DNA from: Ruminococcus sp.
GTDB taxonomy: Bacteria > Bacillota > Clostridia > Oscillospirales > Acutalibacteraceae
Assembly: GCA_003521625.1 (NCBI GenBank)
Contig: DPHV01000024.1
Coordinates: 115,740-179,739 of the forward strand
Direction: 5' to 3'
Length of the DNA stretch: 64,000 nucleotides
The translations under genes were made by a program, and so were the position numbers. Below the pieces are notes generated by a model. The model saw only the letters and a program-made list of their open reading frames with translations, was not told the DNA's origin and did no database searches. Each line of letters begins with the position of its first letter. Position 1 is the first letter of the stretch. This document shows, in pieces, positions 50,601-59,051 of the stretch.

Positions 50601-51239
50601 AAGATTAAAGGACTCGGAAACGTCAACGTTTCTGCAATTGAAGAATTTAAAGAAGTATCCGAGCGTTATGATTTTATGAGCAAGCAGGTAAACGACGTTG
50701 AAAAGTCAAAGAAAGAAATTGAACGCCTTATAAACGATTTGACAAAGCAGATGAAAGAGGTGTTTGTTGAAAGCTTTGACCGAATTAACAAAAACTTTAC
50801 CTATACCTTTAAAGAGCTTTTCGGCGGCGGAACAGCGTCTCTTTCGCTTTCAGACCCCGAAAATATACTCACAAGCGGAATTGATATTCTTGTTCACCCT
50901 CCCGGAAAAATCGTTGTTCATCTTGACGCTTTGTCAGGCGGTGAAAAAGCTCTTGTTGCAATTGCGCTGTATTTTGCTATAATGAAAGTAAGACCTGCAC
51001 CGTTCTGTGTTATGGACGAGATAGAAGCGGCGCTTGATGATGTAAATGTTTACAGATTTGCAAGCTATCTGCGCAGGCTTACCGATAATACGCAGTTTAT
51101 CCTAATAACCCACAGACGAGGCACAATGGAAGAAGCCGATGTGCTTTATGGTGTAACAATGCAGGATGAGGGAATTTCAAAGCTGCTTGAACTCCGTTCA
51201 ACCGAAGTAGCCGAAAAACTCGGAATTGATTCAAAATAA
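47664..51239 (+). CDS. smc: Chromosome segregation protein SMC
   Basis: Condensin ATPase. 1191 residues: Walker A GPNGSGKS (31-38), two long coiled coils (about 170-500 and 670-1010), hinge (about 515-645, GKLRGICGPVSRVISV with GG-rich GGSLTGGSL at its end), ABC signature LSGGEKA (1090-1096) and Walker B FCVMDEIEAALDD (D1118, E1119). All motifs intact and length typical. Upstream ribosome binding site is GGGGT. Directly followed by ftsY. Confidence 0.98.
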   Translation: MRLKSLEVQGFKTFPDKTKLSFEQGITSVVGPNGSGKSNISDAIRWVLGEQSPKSLRCSKMEDVVFNGTDKRKRQGYAEVTLNIDNSDRFLDFNGDDIAVTRRYYRSGESEYLINKAAVRLKDINELFMDTGLGRDGYSMIGQGKIDSIVSSKSEERREIFEEAAGISRYRYRKIEAERKLKNTEDNLLRLRDIVTELEERVEPLRKQSEKAQQFLTYSEEKRGLEIALWLLTLDKSQDSLKQQDEKISIARAQYEEAEQTLQNIQTETEEIYSKNGLLSAQIENIRNEISQQESEISQKKSLISVAENDILHSNENIDRINNEILQTEQSADSLEKTISEKQDRIAVLDSEIIEKQKKYSEISEQLNIINLDSSKSGDLLQEVTAELSVLTSQSADARVIDMTSESTIAELTARINALETSKSEKTSQIAELEEIFKAYIEDLAETNDEINSLKNSIDGLELKLSSKEKKRNEYKSESEKLSLDVKEHLRKISFLENLERNLEGFSKSVKVVVNASKNGKLRGICGPVSRVISVPSKYGVAIETALGAAMQNIVVNTDEDAKKAIRYLKSTDGGRATFLPLNTIKSRELRENGLDDCYGFVGVASELCSCEEKYNNILGSLLGKIVIAEDLNSATAIAKKYSYRFKVVTLDGQVVNAGGSLTGGSLNRNTGLLSRASEIEQLKKLTDELQNKAKTAENMCEQVSREYSSIEAELLGTRADLSNKQQEFVRLEAEKRACESELNNAKSVIDNSDNEIKDCKSRIEKLKESGAQAKKQLAELNSKIAKAEERVNAVTGNRAELTQKREELTTLLQNIRLEIVTAQKDIDALNSEIVFAQNTGSDHEEKKAELLKQIESINNSVDETQKRIESLNDEIIAIENEQKALYNKIEEINTQKDALEKRSAEIRSFERDKNAERETSGRELARLEERKINLQKQYDDIISKLWEEYELTKREAEENAVEIEDSAKANKRLSELKQKIKGLGNVNVSAIEEFKEVSERYDFMSKQVNDVEKSKKEIERLINDLTKQMKEVFVESFDRINKNFTYTFKELFGGGTASLSLSDPENILTSGIDILVHPPGKIVVHLDALSGGEKALVAIALYFAIMKVRPAPFCVMDEIEAALDDVNVYRFASYLRRLTDNTQFILITHRRGTMEEADVLYGVTMQDEGISKLLELRSTEVAEKLGIDSK

Positions 51240-51251
51240 AGGAATGATTAT

Positions 51252-52166
51252 ATGGGATTTTTCAGTAAAATAAAAGAAGGCTTAAAGAAAACAAGAAACG
51301 CCGTTGTCGGTCAGATTGACTCAATGCTTAAATCCTTTACAAAAATTGACGACGAGCTTTTTGAAGAGCTTGAAGAGCTTCTCGTAATGGGCGATGTAGG
51401 CGTTCACACAGCCGAGAAAATATGCGACGAATTAAAAAACAGAGTAAAAAAAGAGGGAATAAAAGACCCCGAAGAAATAAACAGACTTCTTGAAGAAACT
51501 GTTTCCGAAATGCTCAAGGGCGGCGAAGAGCTTGACATTTCAACATCGCCGTCAATTATTCTTGTAATAGGAGTTAATGGAGTAGGAAAGACTACAACTA
51601 TAGGAAAGCTTGCAAACAGCCTTTCAAAACAGGGTAAAAAGGTAATCCTTGCGGCTGCCGATACATTCCGTGCCGCAGCAATCGAACAGCTTGACATCTG
51701 GGCGCAGAGAAGCGGCTGTGAAATCATAAAGCAGAACGAGGGCAGTGACCCTGCCGCAGTTGTATATGACGCAATTTCAGCAGCTAAAGCAAGAAATGCT
51801 GATGTAATCATTTGCGATACCGCAGGACGTCTGCACAACAAAAAGCATCTTATGGACGAGCTTGCAAAAATCAACCGTGTAATTGACAGAGAACTTCCCG
51901 ATGCGGCAAAGGAAAAACTTCTTGTTCTTGATGCAACAACAGGGCAAAATGCTGTAAATCAGGCTGAACAGTTCAGACAGGCAACAGGAATCACGGGTAT
52001 TGTACTTACAAAGCTTGATGGTACTGCAAAGGGCGGCGTTGTGCTTGCAATCAAAGACGGTCTTGGAATCCCCGTTAAATATATCGGCGTAGGCGAACAG
52101 ATTGACGATTTACAGCCGTTTAATTCAGATGACTTTGCAAAGGCTTTATTTGCTAAAACGGAGTAA
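51252..52166 (+). CDS. ftsY: Signal recognition particle receptor FtsY
   Basis: SRP GTPase receptor for membrane-protein targeting. 304 residues, the short form without the acidic A domain. N-domain helices (1-95), G1 GVNGVGKTT (107-115), DTFRAAAIEQL, G3 DTAGRLHNK and G4 TKLDGTAKGG. The amphipathic start FFSKIKEGLKKTRN may contact the membrane. Conserved smc-ftsY order. Confidence 0.98.
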   Translation: MGFFSKIKEGLKKTRNAVVGQIDSMLKSFTKIDDELFEELEELLVMGDVGVHTAEKICDELKNRVKKEGIKDPEEINRLLEETVSEMLKGGEELDISTSPSIILVIGVNGVGKTTTIGKLANSLSKQGKKVILAAADTFRAAAIEQLDIWAQRSGCEIIKQNEGSDPAAVVYDAISAAKARNADVIICDTAGRLHNKKHLMDELAKINRVIDRELPDAAKEKLLVLDATTGQNAVNQAEQFRQATGITGIVLTKLDGTAKGGVVLAIKDGLGIPVKYIGVGEQIDDLQPFNSDDFAKALFAKTE

Positions 52167-52171
52167 ACAAT

Positions 52172-52765
52172 ATGAAATTCATTATTGCTACAAACAATCA
52201 AAAAAAGCTAAAGGAACTTGAGCGCATTTTAAATCCGCTTGGAATTAATGCGGTATCCGCAAAAGACGAAGGAATTTCGCTTGATGATGTCGAGGAAACA
52301 GGAACAACCTTTGCAGAAAACGCATTCTTAAAAGCAGAAGCCGCATTCAAAAAAACAGGTTTGCCGTCTGTTGCTGATGATTCGGGATTATGCGTTGACG
52401 CATTGGACGGTCGTCCGGGAATATATTCAGCACGCTATGCAGGCGAAAACGCAACCGATTCCGATAAAAACAACAAGCTTCTTTCAGAGCTAAAAGATGT
52501 TCCCGAAAAGGACAGAACGGCTCATTTTACCTGTGCAATCTGCTGTATTCTCCCTAACGGAGAGAAAATTGAGGTTGAAGGAATATGCGAGGGAAGTATT
52601 GCATTTGAGCCTCACGGTAACGGCGGATTCGGCTACGACCCGATTTTCAAATACGGCGACAAAAGCTATGCCGAGCTTTCTTCTGAAGAAAAAGACGCAA
52701 TAAGCCACAGGGGAAAGGCTTTGCGAAAGCTGAAAGCAGAGCTTGAAAAATATCTTGATAAATAA
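52172..52765 (+). CDS. rdgB: XTP/dITP diphosphatase (non-canonical purine NTP pyrophosphatase)
   Basis: Removes XTP, dITP and dHAPTP from the nucleotide pool. 197 residues with TNNQKKLKELERIL, ADDSGLCVDALDGRPGIYSARYAG, GNGGFGYDPIF and SHRGKAL near the C-terminus. Six bases after ftsY, no strong ribosome binding site, probably coupled. Confidence 0.96.
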   Translation: MKFIIATNNQKKLKELERILNPLGINAVSAKDEGISLDDVEETGTTFAENAFLKAEAAFKKTGLPSVADDSGLCVDALDGRPGIYSARYAGENATDSDKNNKLLSELKDVPEKDRTAHFTCAICCILPNGEKIEVEGICEGSIAFEPHGNGGFGYDPIFKYGDKSYAELSSEEKDAISHRGKALRKLKAELEKYLDK

Positions 52766-52782
52766 CCGAAAGGATTTAATAT

Positions 52783-53088
52783 ATGCTTACAAGTAAACAG
52801 AGGGCTTATCTTCGTAGTCTTGCAAATAAGCTTGATACAATTTTAATTTTAGGCAAGGGCGAAATCACCGACAATATTATCCGTCAGGCAGATACAGCCC
52901 TGACTGCACGTGAAATAATTAAAGGCAAAGTTCTTGAAAACTGCGCATATTCTTCAAGAGAAGCGGCTGAAATCCTCGCTGAAAAATGCAGTGCAGATGT
53001 AGTTCAGGTTATCGGTTCAAAGTTTGTGCTTTATCGTGAAAATCCCGACGAGCCTGTTATTGTTCTGCCAAAGGCAAAGAAGAAATGA
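52783..53088 (+). CDS. yhbY: YhbY family RNA-binding protein (CRM domain)
   Basis: 101 residues. A CRM domain with LTSKQRAYLRSLANKLD, the GKGEITDNI loop (GxxG type) and VVQVIGSKFVLYREN. Associates with pre-50S ribosomal particles in E. coli. The stop codon overlaps nadD (ATGA). YhbY-nadD-yqeK-rsfS is a conserved Firmicute order. Confidence 0.95.
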   Translation: MLTSKQRAYLRSLANKLDTILILGKGEITDNIIRQADTALTAREIIKGKVLENCAYSSREAAEILAEKCSADVVQVIGSKFVLYRENPDEPVIVLPKAKKK

Positions 53089-53690
53089 GCAAGACAGGAA
53101 TAATCGGCGGAACATTTAATCCGATTCACAACGGTCATATTCTGCTTGCATTATACTGTAAAGAAAAATTAAATCTTGACAGTGTTATTTTTATTCCAAC
53201 TTACACGCCGCCGCATAAATCGGACAAAGAATTAGTAAGTGAAATCCATAGACTTAATATGTGCAATATAGCTGTACAAAGATTTGATGATTTTTCCGTT
53301 TCGGACATTGAAATCAAACGAAAGGGCAAAAGCTACACCTACGAAACACTTACAAGCCTTAAAGAAATCTATCCCGATGATACTCTTTATTTTATAACGG
53401 GTGCAGATATGTTTTTAACGCTTGAAAAATGGAAAAATCCCGAAATTATTTTTGAGAAAGCTATTATTACAGCTGTTCCGAGAAATTCGTCGGATTCTGA
53501 AGTTCTGAGCAGTCACTACCAGACTATTCTTAAACCTATGGGTGCAAAAGTCAGCATACTTGATGAACCTGTTTTGAGCGTTTCTTCAACCTTTATCAGA
53601 GAAAATATAGATAATTATGATTTGATTAAGTCGTTAATTGACAGGAATGTTTATGAATATATAGTAAAAAATAATCTCTACAGGGAGTGA
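53085..53690 (+). CDS. nadD: Nicotinate-nucleotide adenylyltransferase
   Basis: Forms deamido-NAD from nicotinate mononucleotide and ATP. 201 residues: GGTFNPIHNGH (7-17) with the HxxH-type nucleotidyl-transfer motif, PTYTPPHK, the ITGADMF loop and the C-terminal SVSSTFIREN (ISSTxIR motif). Translation coupled to yhbY. Confidence 0.97.
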   Translation: MSKTGIIGGTFNPIHNGHILLALYCKEKLNLDSVIFIPTYTPPHKSDKELVSEIHRLNMCNIAVQRFDDFSVSDIEIKRKGKSYTYETLTSLKEIYPDDTLYFITGADMFLTLEKWKNPEIIFEKAIITAVPRNSSDSEVLSSHYQTILKPMGAKVSILDEPVLSVSSTFIRENIDNYDLIKSLIDRNVYEYIVKNNLYRE

Positions 53691-53696
53691 ACGAAA

Positions 53697-54281
53697 TTGA
53701 GTATCGCCGAATACAAAAAGATTATTAAATCTATGATGAGCGAAAACAGGTATAATCACTGTGTAAACGTTTCAAAAGAAGCAGTAAAGCTTGCAAAGCG
53801 TTACGGCGGTGATGAAGAAAAAGCCGCAATAGCAGGTATCCTTCACGACATTACAAAAGAAATGCCGAAGGAAGAACAGTTGCAAATTATGCTTGACAGT
53901 GGTATAATTTTAGACGATATTCAAAAAAATGCTCCAAAGCTGTGGCACGGTATAAGCGGAAGTGTTTATATTAAAAAACATTTAGGCATTGAAGATGAAG
54001 ATATTTTAAATGCAATTTGCTATCACACAACAGGCAGAGCAGGTATGTCACTTCTTGAAAAAATCATTTTTGTTGCTGATTTTACTTCGGAGGAGCGTAC
54101 ATACAAGGGCGTTGCAACAATGCGCAAAAAGTCAAGAAAAAGTCTTGAGGACGCAATACTTTACGGATTTAAATTCACATTTTCCGATTTATCATCACGA
54201 GAGCTTGCAATCCACCCTGACGAGCTTGCTTGTTACAACGAAATTGTTTTAAATAATCCAACGAAAGGAAAGAGTAAATGA
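53697..54281 (+). CDS. yqeK: HD-domain hydrolase YqeK (symmetrical Ap4A hydrolase)
   Basis: 194 residues from TTG 53697, 9 bases after AGGGAG. HD motifs: H21 in NHCVNVSKEA, H50/D51 in ILHDITKEMP, H near 78 in LWHGISG, a fourth histidine in CYHTTGRAG and a distal Asp in VADFTSEER. YqeK proteins hydrolyse Ap4A to two ADP and bind iron. Conserved position between nadD and rsfS; its stop overlaps rsfS (ATGA). Confidence 0.93.
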   Translation: MSIAEYKKIIKSMMSENRYNHCVNVSKEAVKLAKRYGGDEEKAAIAGILHDITKEMPKEEQLQIMLDSGIILDDIQKNAPKLWHGISGSVYIKKHLGIEDEDILNAICYHTTGRAGMSLLEKIIFVADFTSEERTYKGVATMRKKSRKSLEDAILYGFKFTFSDLSSRELAIHPDELACYNEIVLNNPTKGKSK

Positions 54282-54631
54282 ATTCTTACGATCAGGCTGT
54301 AATGGCTGCAAAGGCTATAAGCAGTAAAAAAGGTTTAGATATACAGGTAATAGAAATCGGCGATATATCCGTTCTTGCTGACTATATGGTAATCGCAACG
54401 GGTACAAGCTCAACTCACGTCAAGGCACTTGCCGACGAGGTTGAATACAAGCTTGACGAAGCGGGAATTTCCGTAAGTCACATTGAGGGGTATCGTTCAA
54501 ACAGCTGGATTTTGCTTGACTACGTTGACGTAATTGTAAACGTATTTTCAGATGAAGCAAGGGAGTTTTACGACCTTGACAGGCTCTGGCAGGATGGAAA
54601 GCCTGTTGACCTTACAGGTATAGTAGATTAA
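54278..54631 (+). CDS. rsfS: Ribosome silencing factor RsfS
   Basis: Binds L14 and blocks subunit joining under starvation. 117 residues with DIQVIEIGDISVLADYMVIATGTSS-like core (read 21-44), HVKALADEVE, EGYRSNSWILLDYVDVIVNVF and FYDLDRLW. Typical length. Confidence 0.96.
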   Translation: MNSYDQAVMAAKAISSKKGLDIQVIEIGDISVLADYMVIATGTSSTHVKALADEVEYKLDEAGISVSHIEGYRSNSWILLDYVDVIVNVFSDEAREFYDLDRLWQDGKPVDLTGIVD

Positions 54632-54648
54632 ATTCGGGAGGACTTGAA

Positions 54649-57060
54649 TTGAAATATAATCACAAAACCACAGAACAGAAATGGCAGAAAATATGGGAGG
54701 AAAAGGGAGTATTCCACGCAGAGGAAAATTCTGATAAAGAAAAATTCTATGCGCTTATCGAGTTCCCTTACCCTTCGGGACAGGGCTTGCACGTAGGACA
54801 CCCAAGACCTTACACAGCACTTGATACAGTAGCGAGAAAGCGCAGACTTCAGGGCTACAATGTGCTTTATCCTATCGGCTGGGACGCCTTCGGACTTCCT
54901 ACCGAAAACTACGCTATTAAAAACCATATTCACCCCGAGATTGTTACAAAGAATAATATTGAACGCTTTAAAAAGCAGATTCAGTCACTCGGAATTTCCT
55001 TTGACTGGAGCAGAGAAATCAATACAACCGATCCCGATTACTACAAGTGGACCCAGTGGATTTTTATTCAGCTCTTCAAAAAGGGACTTGCCTATAAAAA
55101 AGAGATGAATGTAAACTGGTGTACTTCCTGTAAGTGCGTTCTTGCTAACGAAGAAGTTGTAAACGGCGTTTGTGAAAGATGCGGAAGCGAGGTTGTACAT
55201 AAGGTTAAGTCACAGTGGATGCTCAAAATCACCGAGTATGCCGACAGACTCATCAACGACCTTGAACTTGTTGATTATCCCGACAGAGTAAAGGCACAGC
55301 AGGTAAACTGGATTGGCAGAAGTACGGGTGCAGAGGTTGACTTTACAACAACAACAGGCGACACCCTCACAATCTACACAACAAGAGCCGATACACTCTA
55401 CGGCGCAACATATATGGTAATTTCACCCGAGCATCCGCTTATTGAAAAGTGGGCAGACAAACTCGGCAATATGGACGAAATCAGAGCTTATCAGGCTGCT
55501 GCTGCACGTAAATCTGATTTTGAAAGAACAGAGGTTGCCAAGGATAAAACAGGCGTAAGACTTGACGGCGTTATGGCTGTAAATCCTGTCAATAATAAAG
55601 AAATTCCTATATTCATTTCCGACTACGTTCTAGTTTCTTACGGAACAGGCGCAATTATGGCTGTTCCTGCTCACGATACACGTGACTGGGAATTTGCAAA
55701 GAAGTTTGATTTGCCGATTATCGAGGTTGTTAAGGGCGGCAACGTTCAGGAAGAAGCATTCACCGACTGTGCAACAGGCGTTATGGTAAATTCCGGCATG
55801 CTTGACGGACTTACTGTTGATGAAGCAAAGAAGAAGATTATCGACTGGCTCACAAAAGAGGGTAAAGGTCATGCAAAGGTTAACTACAAGCTTCGTGACT
55901 GGGTATTCTCACGTCAGCGTTACTGGGGCGAGCCTATTCCGATTGTTCATTGTGAAAAGTGCGGTTATGTTCCGATTGACGAAAGCGAGCTTCCGCTTAA
56001 GCTTCCGATGGTAGAATCCTACGAGCCTACAGACAACGGCGAATCTCCCCTTGCAAAAATGACAGACTGGATTGAAACAACCTGTCCCCATTGCGGAGGA
56101 AAGGCTTACCGTGAAACAGATACAATGCCCCAGTGGGCAGGCTCCTCGTGGTATTATCTGCGTTATATGGATCCCCACAATGACAAAGAGCTTGCTTCTA
56201 AAGAAGCTCTTGAATACTGGGCACCCGTTGACTGGTACAACGGCGGTATGGAGCATACAACACTTCACTTGCTTTACAGCCGTTTCTGGCATAAATTCCT
56301 ATATGACCTCGGAATTGTTCCTACTCCCGAACCATATGCAAAGCGTACCTCTCACGGTATGATTCTCGGCGAAAACGGCGAGAAAATGAGTAAGTCAAGA
56401 GGAAACGTTGTAAATCCCGATGAAATTGTCGAGGAGTACGGTGCAGATACAATGCGCCTTTATGAGATGTTCATAGGCGATTTTGAAAAGGCTGCTCCCT
56501 GGAGTCAGTCAAGCATTCGTGGCTGTCGCAGATTTGTTGAGCGTTACTGGAATTTGCAGACAATGCTCATTGACGGCGACACAATCCGTCCTGAGCTTGA
56601 GGGTGCATTCCACAAGGCAATTAAGAAAGTCGGCGACGACATTGAAAATATCAAGTTCAATACTGCTATAGCAACACTTATGGCTTTGATTAACGATATT
56701 TCAAATGTTAAGTCAATAAACAGGGAGGAGTTGAGAATCTTCTCAATTCTCCTCAATCCCTTTGCTCCTCACGTAACCGAAGAGGTTTATGAATCTTGCA
56801 AGCTTGGCGACGGTATCCTTGCCGAAGCAAGCTGGCCTGAATACGACGAATCGAAGTGCGTTGATGAAAGCGTTGAAATTGTTGTTCAGGTCAACGGAAA
56901 AATCAAGGCAAAGTTGAATATTCCCGTAGATGCACAAAAAGACGAGGTTCTCAATCTTGCAAAGTCTGATGAAAATGTCAAGAAAGCTATTGACGGAATG
57001 AACATAATCAAAGAGATTGTTGTACCTAAAAAGCTTGTAAATCTCGTTGTTAAGCCATAA
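54649..57060 (+). CDS. leuS: Leucyl-tRNA synthetase
   Basis: 803 residues from TTG 54649, 6 bases after GGGAGGA. Class I motifs HVGH (48-51) and KMSKS (579-583); CP1 editing domain (about 220-410) with GATYMVISPEHP and the TRADTLYG segment; zinc-like CxxC sites at CTSCKC and CEKCGYVP. C-terminal domain ends in IVVQVNGKIKAKL. Last gene of the long operon; no T-box leader, since rsfS ends 17 bases upstream, so regulation must be by the whole transcript. Confidence 0.97.
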   Translation: MKYNHKTTEQKWQKIWEEKGVFHAEENSDKEKFYALIEFPYPSGQGLHVGHPRPYTALDTVARKRRLQGYNVLYPIGWDAFGLPTENYAIKNHIHPEIVTKNNIERFKKQIQSLGISFDWSREINTTDPDYYKWTQWIFIQLFKKGLAYKKEMNVNWCTSCKCVLANEEVVNGVCERCGSEVVHKVKSQWMLKITEYADRLINDLELVDYPDRVKAQQVNWIGRSTGAEVDFTTTTGDTLTIYTTRADTLYGATYMVISPEHPLIEKWADKLGNMDEIRAYQAAAARKSDFERTEVAKDKTGVRLDGVMAVNPVNNKEIPIFISDYVLVSYGTGAIMAVPAHDTRDWEFAKKFDLPIIEVVKGGNVQEEAFTDCATGVMVNSGMLDGLTVDEAKKKIIDWLTKEGKGHAKVNYKLRDWVFSRQRYWGEPIPIVHCEKCGYVPIDESELPLKLPMVESYEPTDNGESPLAKMTDWIETTCPHCGGKAYRETDTMPQWAGSSWYYLRYMDPHNDKELASKEALEYWAPVDWYNGGMEHTTLHLLYSRFWHKFLYDLGIVPTPEPYAKRTSHGMILGENGEKMSKSRGNVVNPDEIVEEYGADTMRLYEMFIGDFEKAAPWSQSSIRGCRRFVERYWNLQTMLIDGDTIRPELEGAFHKAIKKVGDDIENIKFNTAIATLMALINDISNVKSINREELRIFSILLNPFAPHVTEEVYESCKLGDGILAEASWPEYDESKCVDESVEIVVQVNGKIKAKLNIPVDAQKDEVLNLAKSDENVKKAIDGMNIIKEIVVPKKLVNLVVKP

Positions 57061-57103
57061 AAATTCATTAAAATTTAATTTTTCCTAAAATTCTACATTT
57101 CTA

Positions 57104-57132
57104 TTGACATTATTAGTTACATAATGTATAAT
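57104..57132 (+). promoter_or_regulatory. Consensus sigma-A promoter of rpsU
   Basis: TTGACA (57104-57109), a 17-base spacer and TATAAT (57127-57132), perfect match to consensus. Confidence 0.9.
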
Positions 57133-57157
57133 AAGATTTGCAATTATATGCAAAGTA

Positions 57158-57179
57158 CCCATGCCATATGGCAGATGGG
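57158..57179 (+). promoter_or_regulatory. Leader hairpin overlapping the rpsU ribosome binding site
   Basis: The 12-base palindrome TGCCATATGGCA (57162-57173) is flanked by CCCA (57158-57161) and TGGG (57176-57179), giving an 8-pair stem with a two-base bulge. Its right arm runs into GGGAGG at 57177-57182, so folding could hide the ribosome binding site. Confidence 0.5.
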
Positions 57180-57190
57180 AGGGAAGATAG

Positions 57191-57367
57191 ATGGCAGAGA
57201 TTAGACTCAAGGAAAATGAATCACTCGAAAGTGCATTAAGAAGATTCAAAAAGCAGTGTGCCAGAGCTGGCGTTATTGCTGAGGTTCGCAAGAGAGAAGC
57301 TTATGAAAAGCCCTCTGTAAAGCGTAAAAAGAAATCCGAAGCAGCTCGCAAACGCAAATACAGGTAA
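57191..57367 (+). CDS. rpsU: 30S ribosomal protein bS21
   Basis: 58 residues: MAEIRLKENESLESALRRF, then KKQCARAGVIAEVRKREAYE and a very basic tail KPSVKRKKKSEAARKRKYR. Standard length for bS21, which takes part in mRNA binding at the 30S platform. GGGAGG precedes ATG 57191. It is transcribed alone from a consensus promoter and ended by a strong terminator. The codon before the ATG is an in-frame TAG. Confidence 0.97.
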   Translation: MAEIRLKENESLESALRRFKKQCARAGVIAEVRKREAYEKPSVKRKKKSEAARKRKYR

Positions 57368-57373
57368 TCAAAC

Positions 57374-57401
57374 AAAGCGGACAGAGCAATCTGTCCGCTT
57401 T
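57374..57401 (+). terminator. Terminator of rpsU
   Basis: AAAGCGGACAG (57374-57384) / CTGTCCGCTTT (57391-57401), loop AGCAAT, then TT. Confidence 0.9.
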
Positions 57402-57430
57402 TTGCTATAATTTTGATTAAGGGTGATACT

Positions 57431-57862
57431 ATGAAAAAAATTCTTGTTTTGTTAGGTCCAAACCTCAATATGGTAGGTGTTCGTGAAAAGGGAATCTACG
57501 GCACGGAAAGCTCCGAGAGTATTGAAGCTCAGATAAAGGAATATGCTGATAAGAACGGATTTTCTGCTGATGTTTTCCAGTCAAACCACGAGGGCGATTT
57601 GATTGATAAAATTCACGCCGCAAGGGAATGCTATAACGGTGTGGTAATCAATGCAGGCGCACTCACGCATTACAGCTATGCTCTGCGTGACGCAATTGCG
57701 AGCATAAAAATTCCGTTTGTAGAGGTGCATATGTCTAACATTCACGCACGAGAAGAATTCAGACACACATCTGTAATTGCTCCTGTATGCGTCGGTCAGA
57801 TTGCAGGCTTTGGTAAGAACAGCTATTTTCTTGCAATACAGGCTCTTAAGGATTTGATGTAA
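57431..57862 (+). CDS. aroQ: 3-dehydroquinate dehydratase, type II
   Basis: 143 residues from ATG 57431 (AAGGGTGATA upstream; TTG 57413 is in frame but lacks a site). Third step of the shikimate pathway. Motifs: LLGPNLNMVGVREKGIYG with the catalytic Tyr, QSNHEGDLID, INAGALTHYSYALRDAI, and VEVHMSNIHAREEFRHTS with the catalytic His. The stop overlaps the next ATG by one base (TAATG). Confidence 0.97.
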   Translation: MKKILVLLGPNLNMVGVREKGIYGTESSESIEAQIKEYADKNGFSADVFQSNHEGDLIDKIHAARECYNGVVINAGALTHYSYALRDAIASIKIPFVEVHMSNIHAREEFRHTSVIAPVCVGQIAGFGKNSYFLAIQALKDLM

Positions 57863-58953
57863 TGAGCAATGAATTATTCTGTAAAAGAATTAATAGTTTA
57901 AAATCTTTATTGAAAAGTAATGACGAAGTCTTATTTATTACAAATCAGAAGAACATCGGATATCTCTGTGGCTTTTTCAACAGTGAGGGCGTTATGCTCG
58001 TAACAACAGAAAAGACATTTCTTTTTGTTGATTTCAGATACATTGAAGCGGCAAAGAAAAAATCTCACTGTTGTGAAGTAATCTGCTTTAATAAGCTCGG
58101 TGCTGATTTGATAAAAATTCTTAAAGAAAATTTTGTTAATAAGCTTTATTTTGAAGCGTCAGATATTACAGTTGCTCGTTTTAATTCTTTTAAGTCGTTA
58201 TTTGAAAAGAATAAAATTGAGTGTGACAGCTCTTCAACCCTTGATAAAGCTATATCAAATCTCCGAATAATTAAAGACGAATCAGAGATAAAGAAGATTC
58301 AGAAGGCACAGCAAATCACAGAAAAAGCCTACAATGAAGTGCTTAATTTTGTTAACGTAGGAGTAAGTGAAAAGGAAATAGCCGCCCGACTTGAATTTCT
58401 TATGAAGATGAACGGTGCGGAGGATATATCCTTTGACCTTATTACAATTACAGGCAAAAAAACTTCACTTCCTCATGGTGTTCCTTCTGACGATATTGTA
58501 AAAGCCGGGGATTTCTTTACCTTTGACATAGGTGCGGTTTTCGAAGGTTATCACAGCGACACAACAAGAACTGTTGCAATCGGCTATGCAACCGATGAAA
58601 TGCAGGAAATCTACAGCATTGTATTAAAAGCCCAGCTTGCGGCTCTTGAAAAAATCAGAAGCGGTGTTTTGTGCAGTGAGGTTGATAAAACAGCAAGAGA
58701 TATTATAGAAAATGCAGGCTACGGTAAATATTTCGGTCACTCAACGGGACACGGAGTCGGTCTTGACATTCACGAAGCTCCGAATGTTTCACCAAAAAGT
58801 GAAATGGTTCTTGAAAAAGGTATGATAATTACCGATGAACCGGGTATTTATCTGCAAGAAAAGTTCGGTGTCAGGATAGAAGATATGGTTTGTGTAACCG
58901 AAAATGGGTGCAAAAACTTTGTTTCTTTGCCAAAAGAGCTTATAATTCTATAA
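57862..58953 (+). CDS. Xaa-Pro aminopeptidase (M24 family)
   Basis: 363 residues. N-terminal creatinase-like domain (1-125) and C-terminal pita-bread peptidase. Metal ligands: D in FDIGAVFEGYHSDTTRTVAIG (two Asp), H in HSTGHGVGLDIHEAPNV, E in ITDEPGIYL and E in VRIEDMV, the five-ligand set of aminopeptidase P and prolidase. Aminopeptidase P is likelier than prolidase because of the efp neighbour and size. The pair aminopeptidase-efp is conserved in Firmicutes; EF-P helps translation through polyproline. Confidence 0.93.
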   Translation: MSNELFCKRINSLKSLLKSNDEVLFITNQKNIGYLCGFFNSEGVMLVTTEKTFLFVDFRYIEAAKKKSHCCEVICFNKLGADLIKILKENFVNKLYFEASDITVARFNSFKSLFEKNKIECDSSSTLDKAISNLRIIKDESEIKKIQKAQQITEKAYNEVLNFVNVGVSEKEIAARLEFLMKMNGAEDISFDLITITGKKTSLPHGVPSDDIVKAGDFFTFDIGAVFEGYHSDTTRTVAIGYATDEMQEIYSIVLKAQLAALEKIRSGVLCSEVDKTARDIIENAGYGKYFGHSTGHGVGLDIHEAPNVSPKSEMVLEKGMIITDEPGIYLQEKFGVRIEDMVCVTENGCKNFVSLPKELIIL

Positions 58954-58958
58954 AACAC

Positions 58959-58987
58959 TTGCAATTTTATTGCTTTTTATGTATAAT
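58959..58987 (+). promoter_or_regulatory. Sigma-A promoter of efp
   Basis: TTGCAA (58959-58964), a 17-base spacer and TATAAT (58982-58987); a leader of about 58 bases follows. Confidence 0.75.
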
Positions 58988-59051
58988 GTTAAATGTCATA
59001 TTACGGCAATGCTTTTTTGGCGTATAAACTTAATTTTAGGAGGTATTACTA

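Noticed and set aside
54632..54648. T-box regulation of leuS
   Set aside because: Only 17 bases separate rsfS and leuS, too short for a T-box leader.
57161..57190. Nine-codon in-frame ORF ending immediately before the rpsU ATG
   Set aside because: It has no ribosome binding site of its own and is part of the leader hairpin.
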